A stretch of 64,000 nucleotides of DNA from Chryseobacterium gilvum (GCF_025628965.1 NZ_JAOTEN010000001.1:868001-932000), one strand, 5' to 3'. Numbered from the stretch's first letter, positions 8,654 through 17,869 are shown. The notes: generated by a model not told the origin, from the letters alone. Translations and numbers: made by a program.

Positions 8654-9112
8654 TTATTCTTTTTTCTTCTTCTTTTTTCTGCCTTTCCCTTTTTTCGGGT
8701 TCAAAATTTCTTCAGCATATTCTAACTTCGGCTTTTTAACTTTTTTTGGCTTGGTATTGATAGGAACATCAAAATATGTTTTTATGTCATCCTGAGAGAT
8801 TAAACTTTCTTTCAGTAAGAATGCGGCCAATTCTCTTCCGGATTGATTAAAAAACTGCTCACAAAGCTCGTTCAATAAAAATTTCTTGTATTCATCAATA
8901 GGAACTAAAACGGTATACTTAAAAATTCTGCCCTCTCTTATTGTGGACAGATATCCTTTTTCCACTAAAATTTTTAAGTAGGTAGATACAGTATTCTGAT
9001 GGGGTTTTGGCTCAGTGTGTTTTTCCATGACGTCTTTTAAATAAAAAGACTGAAGCGTCCAGAAAAGTTTCATCAGATTTTCTTCAGCTGAAGTAAGATG
9101 GCTTATTTTCAT
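8654..9112 (-). CDS. BlaI/MecI-like transcriptional regulator with Lys-rich tail
   Basis: A 152-residue protein. Residues 1-75 form a winged helix of the BlaI/MecI/CopY type: LTSAEENLMKLFW, then the recognition region HQNTVSTYLKILVEKGYL and wing REGRIFKYTV. The final 25 residues are strongly basic (KGKGRKKKKKK). I took the ATG at 9112, where family similarity begins, rather than an upstream ATG inside the previous gene. Family members usually pair with a BlaR-type peptidase; none is here. It lies 8 bp downstream of the PAP2-like gene, probably in one operon. The regulated genes are unknown. Confidence 0.85.
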   Translation of the reverse strand: MKISHLTSAEENLMKLFWTLQSFYLKDVMEKHTEPKPHQNTVSTYLKILVEKGYLSTIREGRIFKYTVLVPIDEYKKFLLNELCEQFFNQSGRELAAFLLKESLISQDDIKTYFDVPINTKPKKVKKPKLEYAEEILNPKKGKGRKKKKKKE

Positions 9113-9120
9113 AACAATTC

Positions 9121-9726
9121 TTAATGTTGTTGAAGTTGCATATCGCAATAAAGATAAATAAAAGAAATCATAAAGGCGATTCCTGCCCCCATAAATACTT
9201 CTTTTACCGTATGTCTTTTAAGGATGATTCTCGTTAAACCTACCAAGGCAGCTACTGCAAGCCAGATAAAACCCACCTTCATCTCAAATGCAAAAAACAA
9301 CGCCGCCACAAATACATTGAAGGCAGTATGCATTGAGCTTTTGATATATAAATTGCTGATTTGCAATGCAAACAGAAGCACCAGAATAAAAAGCATCACA
9401 AAGTCTACCGCTCCGTTGCGGATATAATAGAAACCAAGATAAGATACGATGCAGATAGCTATAAAGATGTACAGGCTTTTCCGCTGTACCCGGTTTGAAA
9501 CATCCATATTGGTATAGCGGCCGGTTTTTACATTCCATATTATCCAAAATATTACGGGAAGGATCGTAATTAAAAGGATAGGTAAAAAGCGGTTAACAGA
9601 TTCTTCAAAAGAGTATTTCTGAATGCTCAGATACACGAAATAAATAAATAAGGAAACCAAAGGATTAAAAAAATCTGAAATGATTCTTGAAGCAGCATAT
9701 AAAAACGAAGTGTTTTTTTCTTCCAT
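9121..9726 (-). CDS. PAP2-like membrane protein
   Basis: A 201-residue polytopic inner-membrane protein with about six hydrophobic segments. It keeps a weak PAP2 phosphatase pattern: Arg/Lys near NRVQRKS, KSSMHTAFN in place of the canonical PSGH block, and TRIILKRHTVKEV resembling SRxxxxxHxxxD, with Glu where Asp is usual. PAP2 enzymes dephosphorylate lipid phosphates, but the altered motifs leave activity uncertain. It starts at the ATG at 9726 and is followed closely by a BlaI-like regulator gene. It is divergent from pdhA. Confidence 0.7.
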   Translation of the reverse strand: MEEKNTSFLYAASRIISDFFNPLVSLFIYFVYLSIQKYSFEESVNRFLPILLITILPVIFWIIWNVKTGRYTNMDVSNRVQRKSLYIFIAICIVSYLGFYYIRNGAVDFVMLFILVLLFALQISNLYIKSSMHTAFNVFVAALFFAFEMKVGFIWLAVAALVGLTRIILKRHTVKEVFMGAGIAFMISFIYLYCDMQLQQH

Positions 9727-9805
9727 AGATAAGTTTGTGATGTAAATATAACACTATAACCAAAAAAACAATTGATATCTATACCATAAAAACAAAGTTT
9801 TTTTA

Positions 9806-9813
9806 TAATTTTG
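9806..9813 (+). promoter_or_regulatory. -7 promoter box of pdhA
   Basis: TAATTTTG is an exact TAnnTTTG match 38 nt before the pdhA ATG. No clear TTG at -33 was seen. Confidence 0.45.
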
Positions 9814-9851
9814 CTTCACTATTTCATCATAAATAAGCAAGAAGCTAACAC

Positions 9852-10853
9852 ATGAAAGAATTTTCTAAAGAGGTGTACCTTAAATGGTATGAAGATATGA
9901 CCATGTGGAGAAGGTTTGAAGACAAATGCCGTTCTCTATATCTAAAACAAAAAATCAGAGGTTTTTTACATTTGTACAACGGTCAGGAAGCAATTCCGGC
10001 TGGTTTTACGCATGCAATGGATTTAAGTAAGGACAGTATGATCACAGCATACAGATGTCATATCCATCCAATGGCGATGGGAGTAGACCCGAAGAGAATC
10101 ATGGCAGAACTTTGCGGTAAAGCAACCGGAACTTCGGGCGGAATGGGCGGTTCTATGCACATTTTCAGTAAAGAACACCGTTTTTACGGAGGTCATGGTA
10201 TTGTTGGAGGTCAGATTCCATTAGGAGCAGGTATTGCTTTTGCAGACAAGTTTTTTGACAGAAAAGCCGTGAATATCTGTTTCTTCGGAGACGGTGCCGC
10301 AAGACAGGGCTCGCTTCATGAAACATTCAATATGGCGATGAACTGGAAGCTTCCGGTAGTATTTGTGGTTGAAAACAATCAGTACGCAATGGGAACTTCT
10401 GTGAAAAGAACTGCCAATCACGAAGATATTTATAAATTAGGATTAGGATACGAAATGCCTTGTCTTGCAATCGATGCGATGGATCCTGAAAAAGTGGCAG
10501 AAGCTGCTTACGAAGCGATTGAGCGAGCAAGAAGAGGAGACGGGCCTACTTTCATTGAAGCAAGAACTTACCGTTTCAGAGGTCACTCGATGTCTGATGC
10601 AGAGCCGTACAGATCTAAAGATGAAGTTGCGATTCATAAAAAAGATGATCCTATTGAGTTGATCAAAGCGAGAATCTTAGAGAATAATTGGGCAACAGAA
10701 GAAGAGCTCGAAGCAACTGACAATAAATCAAGAGATTTTGTGGAAGAATGCATTGAATTTATGGAAAATTCTCCGTACCCAACTGCAGATAAAGTATATG
10801 AATATGTATACTCTCAGGAAAACTATCCTTTCTTAGATCAATTAGAAAATTAA
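9852..10853 (+). CDS. pdhA: Pyruvate dehydrogenase E1 component, alpha subunit
   Basis: A 333-residue thiamine-diphosphate enzyme subunit. The ThDP/Mg motif runs from FFGDGAARQGS to ENNQYAMGTS. The phosphorylation-loop region YRFRGHSMSDAEPYRS and MYxxxxIRGFLHLYNGQEA-like N-terminal segment are typical of PDH E1-alpha. With E1-beta it decarboxylates pyruvate and acetylates the E2 lipoyl arm. No E1-beta gene lies in the window, so pdhB must be elsewhere, as is common in Flavobacteriia. The gene is 81 bp upstream of pdhC on the same strand. Confidence 0.95.
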   Translation: MKEFSKEVYLKWYEDMTMWRRFEDKCRSLYLKQKIRGFLHLYNGQEAIPAGFTHAMDLSKDSMITAYRCHIHPMAMGVDPKRIMAELCGKATGTSGGMGGSMHIFSKEHRFYGGHGIVGGQIPLGAGIAFADKFFDRKAVNICFFGDGAARQGSLHETFNMAMNWKLPVVFVVENNQYAMGTSVKRTANHEDIYKLGLGYEMPCLAIDAMDPEKVAEAAYEAIERARRGDGPTFIEARTYRFRGHSMSDAEPYRSKDEVAIHKKDDPIELIKARILENNWATEEELEATDNKSRDFVEECIEFMENSPYPTADKVYEYVYSQENYPFLDQLEN

Positions 10854-10865
10854 AAATAACAATTC

Positions 10866-10886
10866 ATTTGAAATTTGAAATTTGAA
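10866..10886 (+). repeat. Three tandem ATTTGAA heptamers between pdhA and pdhC
   Basis: The 7-base unit ATTTGAA occurs three times in a row, continued by ATTTC, and is followed by related AAATCTTAAATCTCAGATCTC text. It fills the pdhA-pdhC gap and could be a short dispersed intergenic repeat. Confidence 0.6.
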
Positions 10887-10934
10887 TTTCCGAAATATCA
10901 AATCTTAAATCTCAGATCTCAATCAATATAAATT

Positions 10935-12548
10935 ATGGCAGAAGTAATTACAATGCCACGTCTTTCCGATACGATGACGGAAGGTAAAGTGGCAAAATGG
11001 CATAAAAAAGTAGGCGATAAAGTAAAAGAAGGCGATATATTAGCTGAAATTGAAACCGATAAAGCAGTTCAGGATTTCGAATCTGAAATAGAAGGAACAC
11101 TTCTATATGTAGGAGTTGAAGAAGGTTCTGCGGCTGAAGTAGATTCTGTATTGGCAATTATCGGTAATGAAGGTGAAGATATATCTGCTTTAAAAGGAGG
11201 GAATGCTCCTAAAGCCGAAAATACTTCTGAAGATAAAAAACAGGAAGAACCACAAACTGAAAATGAATCAGCTCAGGCTGAGCAAGCTTCATCAGAAGTT
11301 CCTTCCGGCGTTGAAGTGATTACCATGCCTCGTCTTTCTGATACAATGACGGAAGGTAAAGTCGCGAAATGGCATAAAAATGTAGGAGATCCTGTAAAAG
11401 AAGGTGATCTTCTTGCAGAGATCGAAACCGATAAAGCCGTTCAGGATTTTGAATCCGAATTCAACGGTGTTCTTTTAAAGCAAGGAGTTGGAGAAGGTGA
11501 AGCTGCACCTGTAGATTCTGTATTGGCCATGATTGGCCCGGAAGGAACGGATGTTTCTGCTATCGGAAATGCAAAGCCTGCATCACAGCCAACAGAAAAA
11601 CCTGCTGAAGAAAAATCTGAGACAAAAACATTAGAAAAACCGGTTGCGCAAGCTGAAAACTCTTCTACCGACAGAGTGGCAATTTCTCCTTTAGCTAAAA
11701 AAATGGCTGAGGAAAAAGGCGTTGACATTAACAGTCTTCAGGGATCAGGAGAAAATGGAAGAATTGTTAAAAAAGATATCGAAAATTATCAGCCTTCTGC
11801 AAAAACCGCTGAATCTGCTCCTTCCGAAAAAACACCTGCAGCTCAGGTTGCATTGAGTTTTGTACAGGGAGAAGATACGGAAACGCCGAATTCTCAGGTT
11901 AGAAATATCATTGCCAAACGACTTGCCGAAAGTAAATTTACTGCACCGCATTATTATCTTATGGTGGAAATCAACATGGATAAAGCGATTGTGGCAAGAA
12001 AAGAAATCAATACATTACCCGATACTAAAATTTCCTTTAATGACATGATTATTAAGGCAACTGCAGTGGCTTTAAGAAAACATCCACAGGTGAATTCCAG
12101 CTGGGCAGGAGATAAAATTATTCACAGAGGAAACATCAATGTTGGAGTAGCGGTTGCGATTCCTGACGGACTTGTGGTTCCGGTGCTGAAGAATACAGAT
12201 CAGATGAATTATACCCAGATTTCTGCTGCTGTGAAAGACATGGCCGGAAGAGCAAAATCAAAAGGCCTTAAAGCAAACGAAATGGAAGGTTCTACATTCT
12301 CTATCTCAAATTTAGGAATGTTTGGAATTGAAACCTTTACAAGTATTATTAATCAGCCCAATTCTGCCATTCTCTCGGTAGGTGCGATTATTGAAAAACC
12401 AATTGTAAAAGACGGGCAAATCGTTGTTGGAAATATAATGAAGCTTTCATTGGCATGCGACCACAGAGTGGTAGACGGTGCTACCGGAGCTCAGTTCCTA
12501 CAGACTTTAAAAACCTATTTAGAAAACCCTTTAACGTTGTTACTGTAA
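10935..12548 (+). CDS. pdhC: Dihydrolipoamide acetyltransferase, PDH E2 with two lipoyl domains
   Basis: A 537-residue E2 protein. Two lipoyl domains begin near residues 1 and 128 with almost the same sequence (VITMPRLSDTMTEGKVAKWH), with lipoyl lysines K43 and K167 in ETDKAVQDF. Acidic, Ala/Pro/Glu-rich linkers follow each. The peripheral-subunit-binding domain lies near 247-285 (ISPLAKKMAEEKGVD...GRIVKKDI). The catalytic domain ends with DHRVVDGATGAQF (His510, Asp514). It transfers the acetyl group from the lipoyl arm to CoA. The near-identity of the two lipoyl domains suggests a fairly recent internal duplication or gene conversion. A terminator follows. Confidence 0.96.
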   Translation: MAEVITMPRLSDTMTEGKVAKWHKKVGDKVKEGDILAEIETDKAVQDFESEIEGTLLYVGVEEGSAAEVDSVLAIIGNEGEDISALKGGNAPKAENTSEDKKQEEPQTENESAQAEQASSEVPSGVEVITMPRLSDTMTEGKVAKWHKNVGDPVKEGDLLAEIETDKAVQDFESEFNGVLLKQGVGEGEAAPVDSVLAMIGPEGTDVSAIGNAKPASQPTEKPAEEKSETKTLEKPVAQAENSSTDRVAISPLAKKMAEEKGVDINSLQGSGENGRIVKKDIENYQPSAKTAESAPSEKTPAAQVALSFVQGEDTETPNSQVRNIIAKRLAESKFTAPHYYLMVEINMDKAIVARKEINTLPDTKISFNDMIIKATAVALRKHPQVNSSWAGDKIIHRGNINVGVAVAIPDGLVVPVLKNTDQMNYTQISAAVKDMAGRAKSKGLKANEMEGSTFSISNLGMFGIETFTSIINQPNSAILSVGAIIEKPIVKDGQIVVGNIMKLSLACDHRVVDGATGAQFLQTLKTYLENPLTLLL

Positions 12549-12569
12549 GTTTTCTGAATTGAATAAATA

Positions 12570-12595
12570 AACCTCTCTTTTCGGGAGGTTTTTTT
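12570..12595 (+). terminator. Intrinsic terminator after pdhC
   Basis: Stem AACCTCTC / GGGAGGTT (12570-12577, 12583-12590; one G-T pair) followed by a T run, 21 bases after the pdhC stop. Confidence 0.85.
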
Positions 12596-12702
12596 ATGAG
12601 TAAAAGTCAAACGTTAATTATATAAATTTAAAAACTTAAATTCCAGTATTGTAATTCTCGAAAGAGTATAATGAAATCTAAAATATACCACAATCTAAAA
12701 AT

Positions 12703-13263
12703 ATGACCGAAAAAGAAAAATGCCAAAACGGGCTTTTATACGATGCTAACTTCGATCCCGAACTGTTGAGTGAAAGGATGATGTGCAAAGATTTATGTCT
12801 GGAATACAATCAGCTCAAAAATTCAGATATCGAGAAAAGAAAAGATTTAATTAAAAAAATCATTAAAAATTCTAAGGAAAATCTGATTATTGAACCTAAT
12901 TTCTGGTGTGATTACGGATATAATATTGAGCTGGGTGAAAATTTTTATGCAAATCATAATCTTATTATTTTAGATTGTGCAACAGTGAAATTCGGTGACC
13001 ATGTTTTTATTGGCCCTAATTGCAGTTTTTATACAGCAGGACATCCGCTAGATGTTGAACAGAGAAATGCAGGTTTAGAATATGCGCATCCGATAAATGT
13101 CGGAAACAATGTATGGTTCGGTGGGAATGTGGTGGTTTTACCCGGAATTTCCATTGGGAATAATTCGGTAATCGGAGCGGGGAGTGTCGTCACGAAAAAT
13201 ATTCCTGACAATGTTGTAGCCGTTGGAAATCCTTGTATGGTTGTAAAAAATATTAAAAACTAA
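12703..13263 (+). CDS. Sugar O-acetyltransferase (left-handed beta-helix, Maa/LacA type)
   Basis: A 186-residue hexapeptide-repeat acetyltransferase. The N-terminal Mac domain (NGLLYDANFDPELLSER) precedes the beta-helix. Key segments are FWCDYGYNIELGENFYANHN, GPNCSFYTAGHPLD with the catalytic His, then NVWFGGNVVVLPGISIGNNSVIGAGSVV and VAVGNPC at the end. The family acetylates maltose, galactosides or nodulation-type oligosaccharides with acetyl-CoA; the true substrate is unknown. It is a single gene with a perfect hairpin just after the stop. Confidence 0.93.
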   Translation: MTEKEKCQNGLLYDANFDPELLSERMMCKDLCLEYNQLKNSDIEKRKDLIKKIIKNSKENLIIEPNFWCDYGYNIELGENFYANHNLIILDCATVKFGDHVFIGPNCSFYTAGHPLDVEQRNAGLEYAHPINVGNNVWFGGNVVVLPGISIGNNSVIGAGSVVTKNIPDNVVAVGNPCMVVKNIKN

Positions 13264-13266
13264 AGA

Positions 13267-13305
13267 TTTACGGCGCGGAAACAAAGTTTCCGCGCCGTAA
13301 ATTTT
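13267..13305. terminator. Long GC-rich hairpin terminator
   Basis: A perfect 16-bp stem (TTTACGGCGCGGAAAC at 13267-13282 with its complement at 13286-13301) closes on a 3-base loop and is followed by TTTT. It separates the convergent acetyltransferase and transaldolase genes. It best fits plus-strand termination. Confidence 0.85.
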
Positions 13306-13318
13306 ATGAGATTCATTT

Positions 13319-13972
13319 TTATGCTAATTTCTGAGAATCTGCAACAAACTGAGCCAAACCACTTTCGGTTAAAGGGTGTTTCAATAAGCTCAAAATTGGA
13401 GGAAGCGGAGACGTAATAACATCGGCACCAATTTTTGCGCAGTCGATAATATGCATTGAGTGACGGATAGAAGCTGCAAGAATTTCTGTTTCGTACATAT
13501 AATTGTCAAAAATCAACCTGATTTCCTGAATGAGATTAAGCCCGTCCGTAGAAATATCATCCAGTCTGCCTAAAAATGGAGAAACATACGTTGCCCCTGC
13601 TTTTGCAGCCAGAAGAGCCTGTCCTGCAGAGAAAATCAAAGTACAGTTGGTCTTGATCCCTTTATCAGAAAAATATTTTAATGCTTTGATCCCGTCTTTA
13701 ATCATCGGTATTTTCACTACGATATTCGGATGAATGGCAGCCAATTCGTCACCTTCCTTAATCATTTCTTCATATGTTGTAGAAAGTACCTCAGCAGAAA
13801 TGTCTCCGTCTACAATGTCGCAGATGGCTTTATAATGGTTTTTGATCGCTTCATCTCCCCGAATTCCTTCTTTTGCCATTAATGAGGGATTAGTGGTGAC
13901 TCCATCAAGAATTCCAAGATCCTTTGCTTCTTTAATTTGCTGTAGATTAGCAGTGTCAATAAAAAATTTCAT
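13319..13972 (-). CDS. fsa: Transaldolase / fructose-6-phosphate aldolase (TalC/FSA family)
   Basis: A 217-residue TIM-barrel enzyme, the short TalC/FSA subtype. The Schiff-base lysine is K87 in [35 protein letters not shown] and SPFLGRLDD are family signatures. Short members are either transaldolases of the pentose phosphate pathway or fructose-6-phosphate aldolases; in this clade transaldolase is more likely. I chose the ATG at 13972 (MKFFIDTAN, the family N-terminus); a longer frame upstream has no similarity and runs through the promoter. Confidence 0.93.
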   Translation of the reverse strand: MKFFIDTANLQQIKEAKDLGILDGVTTNPSLMAKEGIRGDEAIKNHYKAICDIVDGDISAEVLSTTYEEMIKEGDELAAIHPNIVVKIPMIKDGIKALKYFSDKGIKTNCTLIFSAGQALLAAKAGATYVSPFLGRLDDISTDGLNLIQEIRLIFDNYMYETEILAASIRHSMHIIDCAKIGADVITSPLPPILSLLKHPLTESGLAQFVADSQKLA

Positions 13973-13998
13973 TTTTGTTTGATTAGATTTAATAACCG

Positions 13999-14006
13999 CA
14001 AAGATA
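13999..14006 (-). promoter_or_regulatory. -7 promoter box of the transaldolase gene
   Basis: TATCTTTG on the minus strand, 26 bases before the ATG at 13972. Its position inside the longer open frame supports the shorter start. Confidence 0.5.
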
Positions 14007-14093
14007 ACGATTACTTTGTAATTGTGAATGGAGATCCGCATATGAATTCTCCTCAAATAGGTTCATCCATGTACTTATAAAGCCTAAAAAATG

Positions 14094-14101
14094 TAACTTT
14101 G
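14094..14101 (+). promoter_or_regulatory. -7 promoter box ending 5 nt before the YdeI-like gene
   Basis: TAACTTTG matches TAnnTTTG exactly, and only five bases separate it from the ATG at 14107, which implies a leaderless or nearly leaderless mRNA. Confidence 0.5.
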
Positions 14102-14106
14102 TTATT

Positions 14107-14598
14107 ATGAAAGAAAATCGTTTCAAGGCCCGGCTTGAGATTATCGGAATTAATCCTTTCGTTTTTTTACCTGAAAAAACGCTGAACGATATCTTTGAGA
14201 AATCAGGGAAAAATAAGAGTCCGATACCTGTAAAAGGGTTTGTCAATGATCAGCCATTCAGGCAAAATCTGATGAAATATCTTGGAGAATGGAGACTATA
14301 CATTAATATGAAAATGTTAAAAGATTCACCAAAAAGAATTGGTGAAATTCTTGATCTTTCAGTAGAATATGATGATGCTGAAAGAAATATTTCCATTCAT
14401 CCGGATTTGGATAAAGCAATAAAAGAAAATCCGGAAGCGTTAAAGAATTTTAAAAAGCTGGTTCCTTCAAGGAGAAATGAGCTTATCCGATATATCAGTA
14501 ACCTCAAAACTGACTTGGGCACCCAAAAAAATATTGAAAAAATAATACATCATTTAAAAGGTGAAACAGATTTTTTCGGGAAGAAAATAAATAAATAA
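14107..14598 (+). CDS. YdeI/OmpD-associated-like protein with DUF1905 domain
   Basis: A 163-residue cytosolic protein. The first half is a DUF1905-type small barrel (RFKARLEIIGINPFVFLPEKTL...PVKGFVNDQPFRQNLMKYL...WRLYINMKMLKDSP). The second half is a helical YdeI-like (OmpDA) region with NFKKLVPSRRNELIRYISNLKT near the end. The biochemical function is unknown; relatives have been linked to bacteriocin or peptide resistance, which is weak evidence. It is the first gene of a closely spaced run (then pepE 18 bp on). Confidence 0.82.
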   Translation: MKENRFKARLEIIGINPFVFLPEKTLNDIFEKSGKNKSPIPVKGFVNDQPFRQNLMKYLGEWRLYINMKMLKDSPKRIGEILDLSVEYDDAERNISIHPDLDKAIKENPEALKNFKKLVPSRRNELIRYISNLKTDLGTQKNIEKIIHHLKGETDFFGKKINK

Positions 14599-14616
14599 TT
14601 TACGTATAACTGAATA

Positions 14617-15312
14617 ATGAATATTATACTAGCTTCAACATCGACGCTTTTTGGCGGACAATATTTAGCATATTTAAAAGATGAATTGGTTGAATTATAT
14701 AAGGGAATTGATGAAATAATTTTTATCCCGTTTGCAAGACCCGGTGGAATTTCTCATGCAGAATATACTCAAAAAGCAGCTTTGTTTTTTGAAACGGTCA
14801 ATATAAAAGTAAAAGGATTACATGAATTCGAAGATAAAGCTCAAGCCATAGAAAATGCAAAAGGATATTTTACAGGAGGCGGAAATACATTTTTATTGGT
14901 TAAAACACTACACGAAGAAAATCTGATGTCTGTTTTAAAACAAAATATAGAAAATGGAAAACCGTATCTAGGATGTAGTGCAGGAAGCAATATCGGTGGG
15001 CAGAATATGAAAACCACCAATGATATGCCGATTGTATATCCGCCGAGTTTTGATTGTATGGGTTTGGTGCCTTTTAATATTAATCCGCATTATTTGGATC
15101 CCAATCCAGATTTAAAACACAACGGGGAAACCAGAGAAACCAGGATTAAAGAATTTTTAACTCAAAATGACACGAAAGTGATCGGTCTTCGTGAAGGCAG
15201 CTGGATTAGAAGAATTGGCGATAAAATTACCGTAGAAGGAAGCGAATTGACCAGGATTTTTGAAAAAGGAAAAGAGCCTTACGAAGTAGAAGCAGGAAGT
15301 ACGCTTTCTTAA
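14617..15312 (+). CDS. pepE: Dipeptidase E (peptidase S51)
   Basis: A 231-residue cytosolic serine peptidase. The nucleophile is Ser121 in LGCSAGSN, preceded by YFTGGGNTFLL, the oxyanion segment typical of S51. NPHYLDPNPD carries the likely catalytic His, and GLREGS and TRETRIKEF are further conserved segments. PepE hydrolyses dipeptides with an N-terminal aspartate, which feeds amino-acid recycling. It sits between the YdeI-like gene and the PBP4 gene with short gaps on the same strand. Confidence 0.94.
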   Translation: MNIILASTSTLFGGQYLAYLKDELVELYKGIDEIIFIPFARPGGISHAEYTQKAALFFETVNIKVKGLHEFEDKAQAIENAKGYFTGGGNTFLLVKTLHEENLMSVLKQNIENGKPYLGCSAGSNIGGQNMKTTNDMPIVYPPSFDCMGLVPFNINPHYLDPNPDLKHNGETRETRIKEFLTQNDTKVIGLREGSWIRRIGDKITVEGSELTRIFEKGKEPYEVEAGSTLS

Positions 15313-15335
15313 ATTATCTTTTTTATTAAACTAAA

Positions 15336-16709
15336 ATGAAAAAAACATTTGCCATACTTGCATTTTCATCACAAATTATTTTTGCCCAGAATATTGCCCA
15401 GAAATTAGATGAAGCAGCTAAAAACCTGATGAATTCTCCCGCTGCAATATCATCCACTCTTTCAATGTATGTCGCAGATGAAAATGGAAATTTGATTTAC
15501 GAATACCAGGGAAATAAAGGTCTTTCTACCGCTTCAACACAAAAAATATTCACCGCAGCGGCAGCGTTGGAAACATTAGGCAAAAATTACACCTATACTA
15601 CAACTTCAAGCTATTCCGGGACAGTTTCCGGAGGCATTTTAAATGGAAATCTCTTTATTACTTCCAACGGAGATCCCACTTTGGGGAGCTGGCGTTACGA
15701 AAATTATAAACCTGAAAATTTTAAGCAAAAATTATTGGATGCCCTTAAGAAATCAGGGATTACAAAAATTTCCGGTGATTTGATTATTGATGATTCCTAT
15801 TTTGATCATCAGACGATTCCCGGAGGTTGGCCATGGGATGATTTGGGAAATTATTACGGAGCCGGAGTATGGGGAATAAACTGGCGTGAAAATCAGTTTG
15901 ACGTCAATATCAGCGGAACAGAATTTAAAAGTTTTTCTTATCCTCTGGAAGGCGTACAATGGTTAAGTGACCTAAAAGCGGCAGGAAATTCTGATCAGAG
16001 CCTGATTTTTACAGCTCCATATTCTGACGTTGCTTTAATCAACGGAAGCTTACCTTCCGGAAAAGTGACCACCGTTTCAGGTTCTGTACCGAATCCACCA
16101 TTACAGTTGGGTGTTGAAGTTCAAAAATGGCTGTCAGAATCCGGTATTGGTTTTTCAGGTAAAGTGATTACCAGTTCCCATATTGAATTGGAAGGGAAAA
16201 AAGCGTTGAATATCTCGGATAATAAAAATATTTTAACCTATCAATCTCCGACTTTAGATAAAATAGTGTATTGGTTTTTAAGAAAAAGCATCAACTTATA
16301 CGGAGAAACTTTCATCAAAACATTAGGAAAAGAGAAAAATGGAAATCCAAGTTTCAAAAGCGGAGTCGAATTTTTAAGAGCATTCTGGAAATCAAAAGGA
16401 ATTAATCAGAATATGATCAATTTTGCCGATGGAAGCGGGCTTTCGCCACAAAATTACGTTTCCGCGAAAGCAGAAGTTCAAGCATTGCTGTATGCTAAAA
16501 AGCAGGCTTGGTTTGAAACTTTTTATGAAGGTTTCCCCACGCAGGATAATGCTATGAAAATGAAAAGCGGAACCATGAGAGACACAAAATCGTACGCAGG
16601 ATATCATACTTCGAAAGACGGAAAAAAATATGTATTTTCTGCCATCATCAATAATTATGAAGGGAGCGGAAGCACAGAATTACAGAAGATTTTAAATGTT
16701 TTAAAGTAA
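15336..16709 (+). CDS. dacB: D-alanyl-D-alanine carboxypeptidase/endopeptidase (PBP4, peptidase S13)
   Basis: A 457-residue periplasmic penicillin-binding protein with a signal peptide ending near residue 17 (IIFA-QN). The catalytic motif SxxK is S67-TQ-K70. SxN is in DGSGLSPQN, and the KTG equivalent is KSGTM near residue 410. The inserted domains between SxxK and SxN are the expected length for S13. It trims or cleaves peptidoglycan cross-links. The histidine kinase gene begins six bases after the stop. Confidence 0.93.
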   Translation: MKKTFAILAFSSQIIFAQNIAQKLDEAAKNLMNSPAAISSTLSMYVADENGNLIYEYQGNKGLSTASTQKIFTAAAALETLGKNYTYTTTSSYSGTVSGGILNGNLFITSNGDPTLGSWRYENYKPENFKQKLLDALKKSGITKISGDLIIDDSYFDHQTIPGGWPWDDLGNYYGAGVWGINWRENQFDVNISGTEFKSFSYPLEGVQWLSDLKAAGNSDQSLIFTAPYSDVALINGSLPSGKVTTVSGSVPNPPLQLGVEVQKWLSESGIGFSGKVITSSHIELEGKKALNISDNKNILTYQSPTLDKIVYWFLRKSINLYGETFIKTLGKEKNGNPSFKSGVEFLRAFWKSKGINQNMINFADGSGLSPQNYVSAKAEVQALLYAKKQAWFETFYEGFPTQDNAMKMKSGTMRDTKSYAGYHTSKDGKKYVFSAIINNYEGSGSTELQKILNVLK

Positions 16710-16714
16710 ATAAA

Positions 16715-17869
16715 TTGAAAAAAAGATCCATATTTTCCAGATTCAACAATTGGTTTATCTTTTCACTGATGACTTTAGTTGTTGTTGCAATCGTTATTGC
16801 ATCAACATTGGTAGTCAATTATTTAAGAAAGGAAGAAGTAAAAAGAGTTGATATTTTAGTCAAAGCAATAAAGTTTCAGCAGGATGTTACTCCCAGTCTT
16901 GAAGTTCAGGAGCTACTTCTTACCATATACAGCTCAAATACCACTATTCCTGTCATTATTTTAGATGAACATAATCAAATTATTGAATATAAACATTTGT
17001 CTAAGGAAGTTGGAGATAATTCGTATGATATTGTTGAGTTAGCAAAAAAAATGGGGAAAAAATATCCTCCTATAGAAATCAAAGTTCAAAGTGGAAATAA
17101 TCAGTTTGTATACTATGACAATTCTAGAATGCTAAATAATTTACAATATTTTCCTTTTTTGTTGGGTTTCTTCGTATTATGTTACTTTTTATTCTCATTC
17201 TGGTTTCTAAGAACCGTTAAAAAAACGGATGAAGGCTATCTTTGGGCAGGATTGGCGAAAGAAACAGCACACCAAATCGGAACCCCCCTCTCTTCAATGA
17301 TGGGCTGGATGGAAATTATGAAACTTGAAAATCCTGATTCCGATGGGGTGCACGAAATTGAAAAAGACATCGAACGATTACGGACTATCTCTGAACGGTT
17401 TTCCAAAATCGGTTCTGTCCCCGAATTGAATGACACCGATTTTAACGAAACCATCCGCGAAAATTATGATTATCTGAAAACAAGGATCTCCGGGAAAATT
17501 AATTTCACATTACACCTTCCAACTTATTCGATTTTAGTACCGCACAACAGGATTCTGATGAGCTGGGTGATTGAGAACTTAATTAAAAATGCTGTGGATG
17601 CCATGAAAGGGCAGGGTACATTGCAGATGTCTGTTTTTGAAAGAAATAAAAATATATTGGTTGAAGTAAAAGATAACGGCAGCGGAATGACAAAGTATCA
17701 GGCGCAAAATGCTTTTAAACCTGGTTATTCTACTAAAAAAAGAGGTTGGGGATTAGGTCTGTCACTTGCCAAAAGAGTCGTGCAGGAATATCATAACGGA
17801 GATATTAAAATTTCACAGACCGAGATCGGAAAAGGCACAACATTTAGAATTATCATCAGAAAACCGTAA
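16715..17869 (+). CDS. Membrane sensor histidine kinase (orphan in this window)
   Basis: A 384-residue kinase. Transmembrane helices lie at about 13-36 and 146-166, enclosing a periplasmic sensor of about 110 residues. The H-box is GLAKETAHQIGTPLSSM with phospho-acceptor His186. The ATPase domain has NLIKNAVDAM (N box), DNGSGM and GWGLGLSLAKRVV. The start is a TTG at 16715; no in-frame ATG precedes the first membrane helix. No response regulator gene is adjacent, and the partner and signal are unknown. It may be cotranscribed with dacB. Confidence 0.9.
   Translation: MKKRSIFSRFNNWFIFSLMTLVVVAIVIASTLVVNYLRKEEVKRVDILVKAIKFQQDVTPSLEVQELLLTIYSSNTTIPVIILDEHNQIIEYKHLSKEVGDNSYDIVELAKKMGKKYPPIEIKVQSGNNQFVYYDNSRMLNNLQYFPFLLGFFVLCYFLFSFWFLRTVKKTDEGYLWAGLAKETAHQIGTPLSSMMGWMEIMKLENPDSDGVHEIEKDIERLRTISERFSKIGSVPELNDTDFNETIRENYDYLKTRISGKINFTLHLPTYSILVPHNRILMSWVIENLIKNAVDAMKGQGTLQMSVFERNKNILVEVKDNGSGMTKYQAQNAFKPGYSTKKRGWGLGLSLAKRVVQEYHNGDIKISQTEIGKGTTFRIIIRKP

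Noticed and set aside
10935..11560. Possible assembly duplication of the pdhC lipoyl domain
   Set aside because: The copies differ at many bases and are joined by different linkers; two lipoyl domains are normal for E2 proteins.
13973..14056. N-terminal extension of the transaldolase
   Set aside because: The extension has no family similarity and contains the TATCTTTG promoter box; the family start is at 13972.
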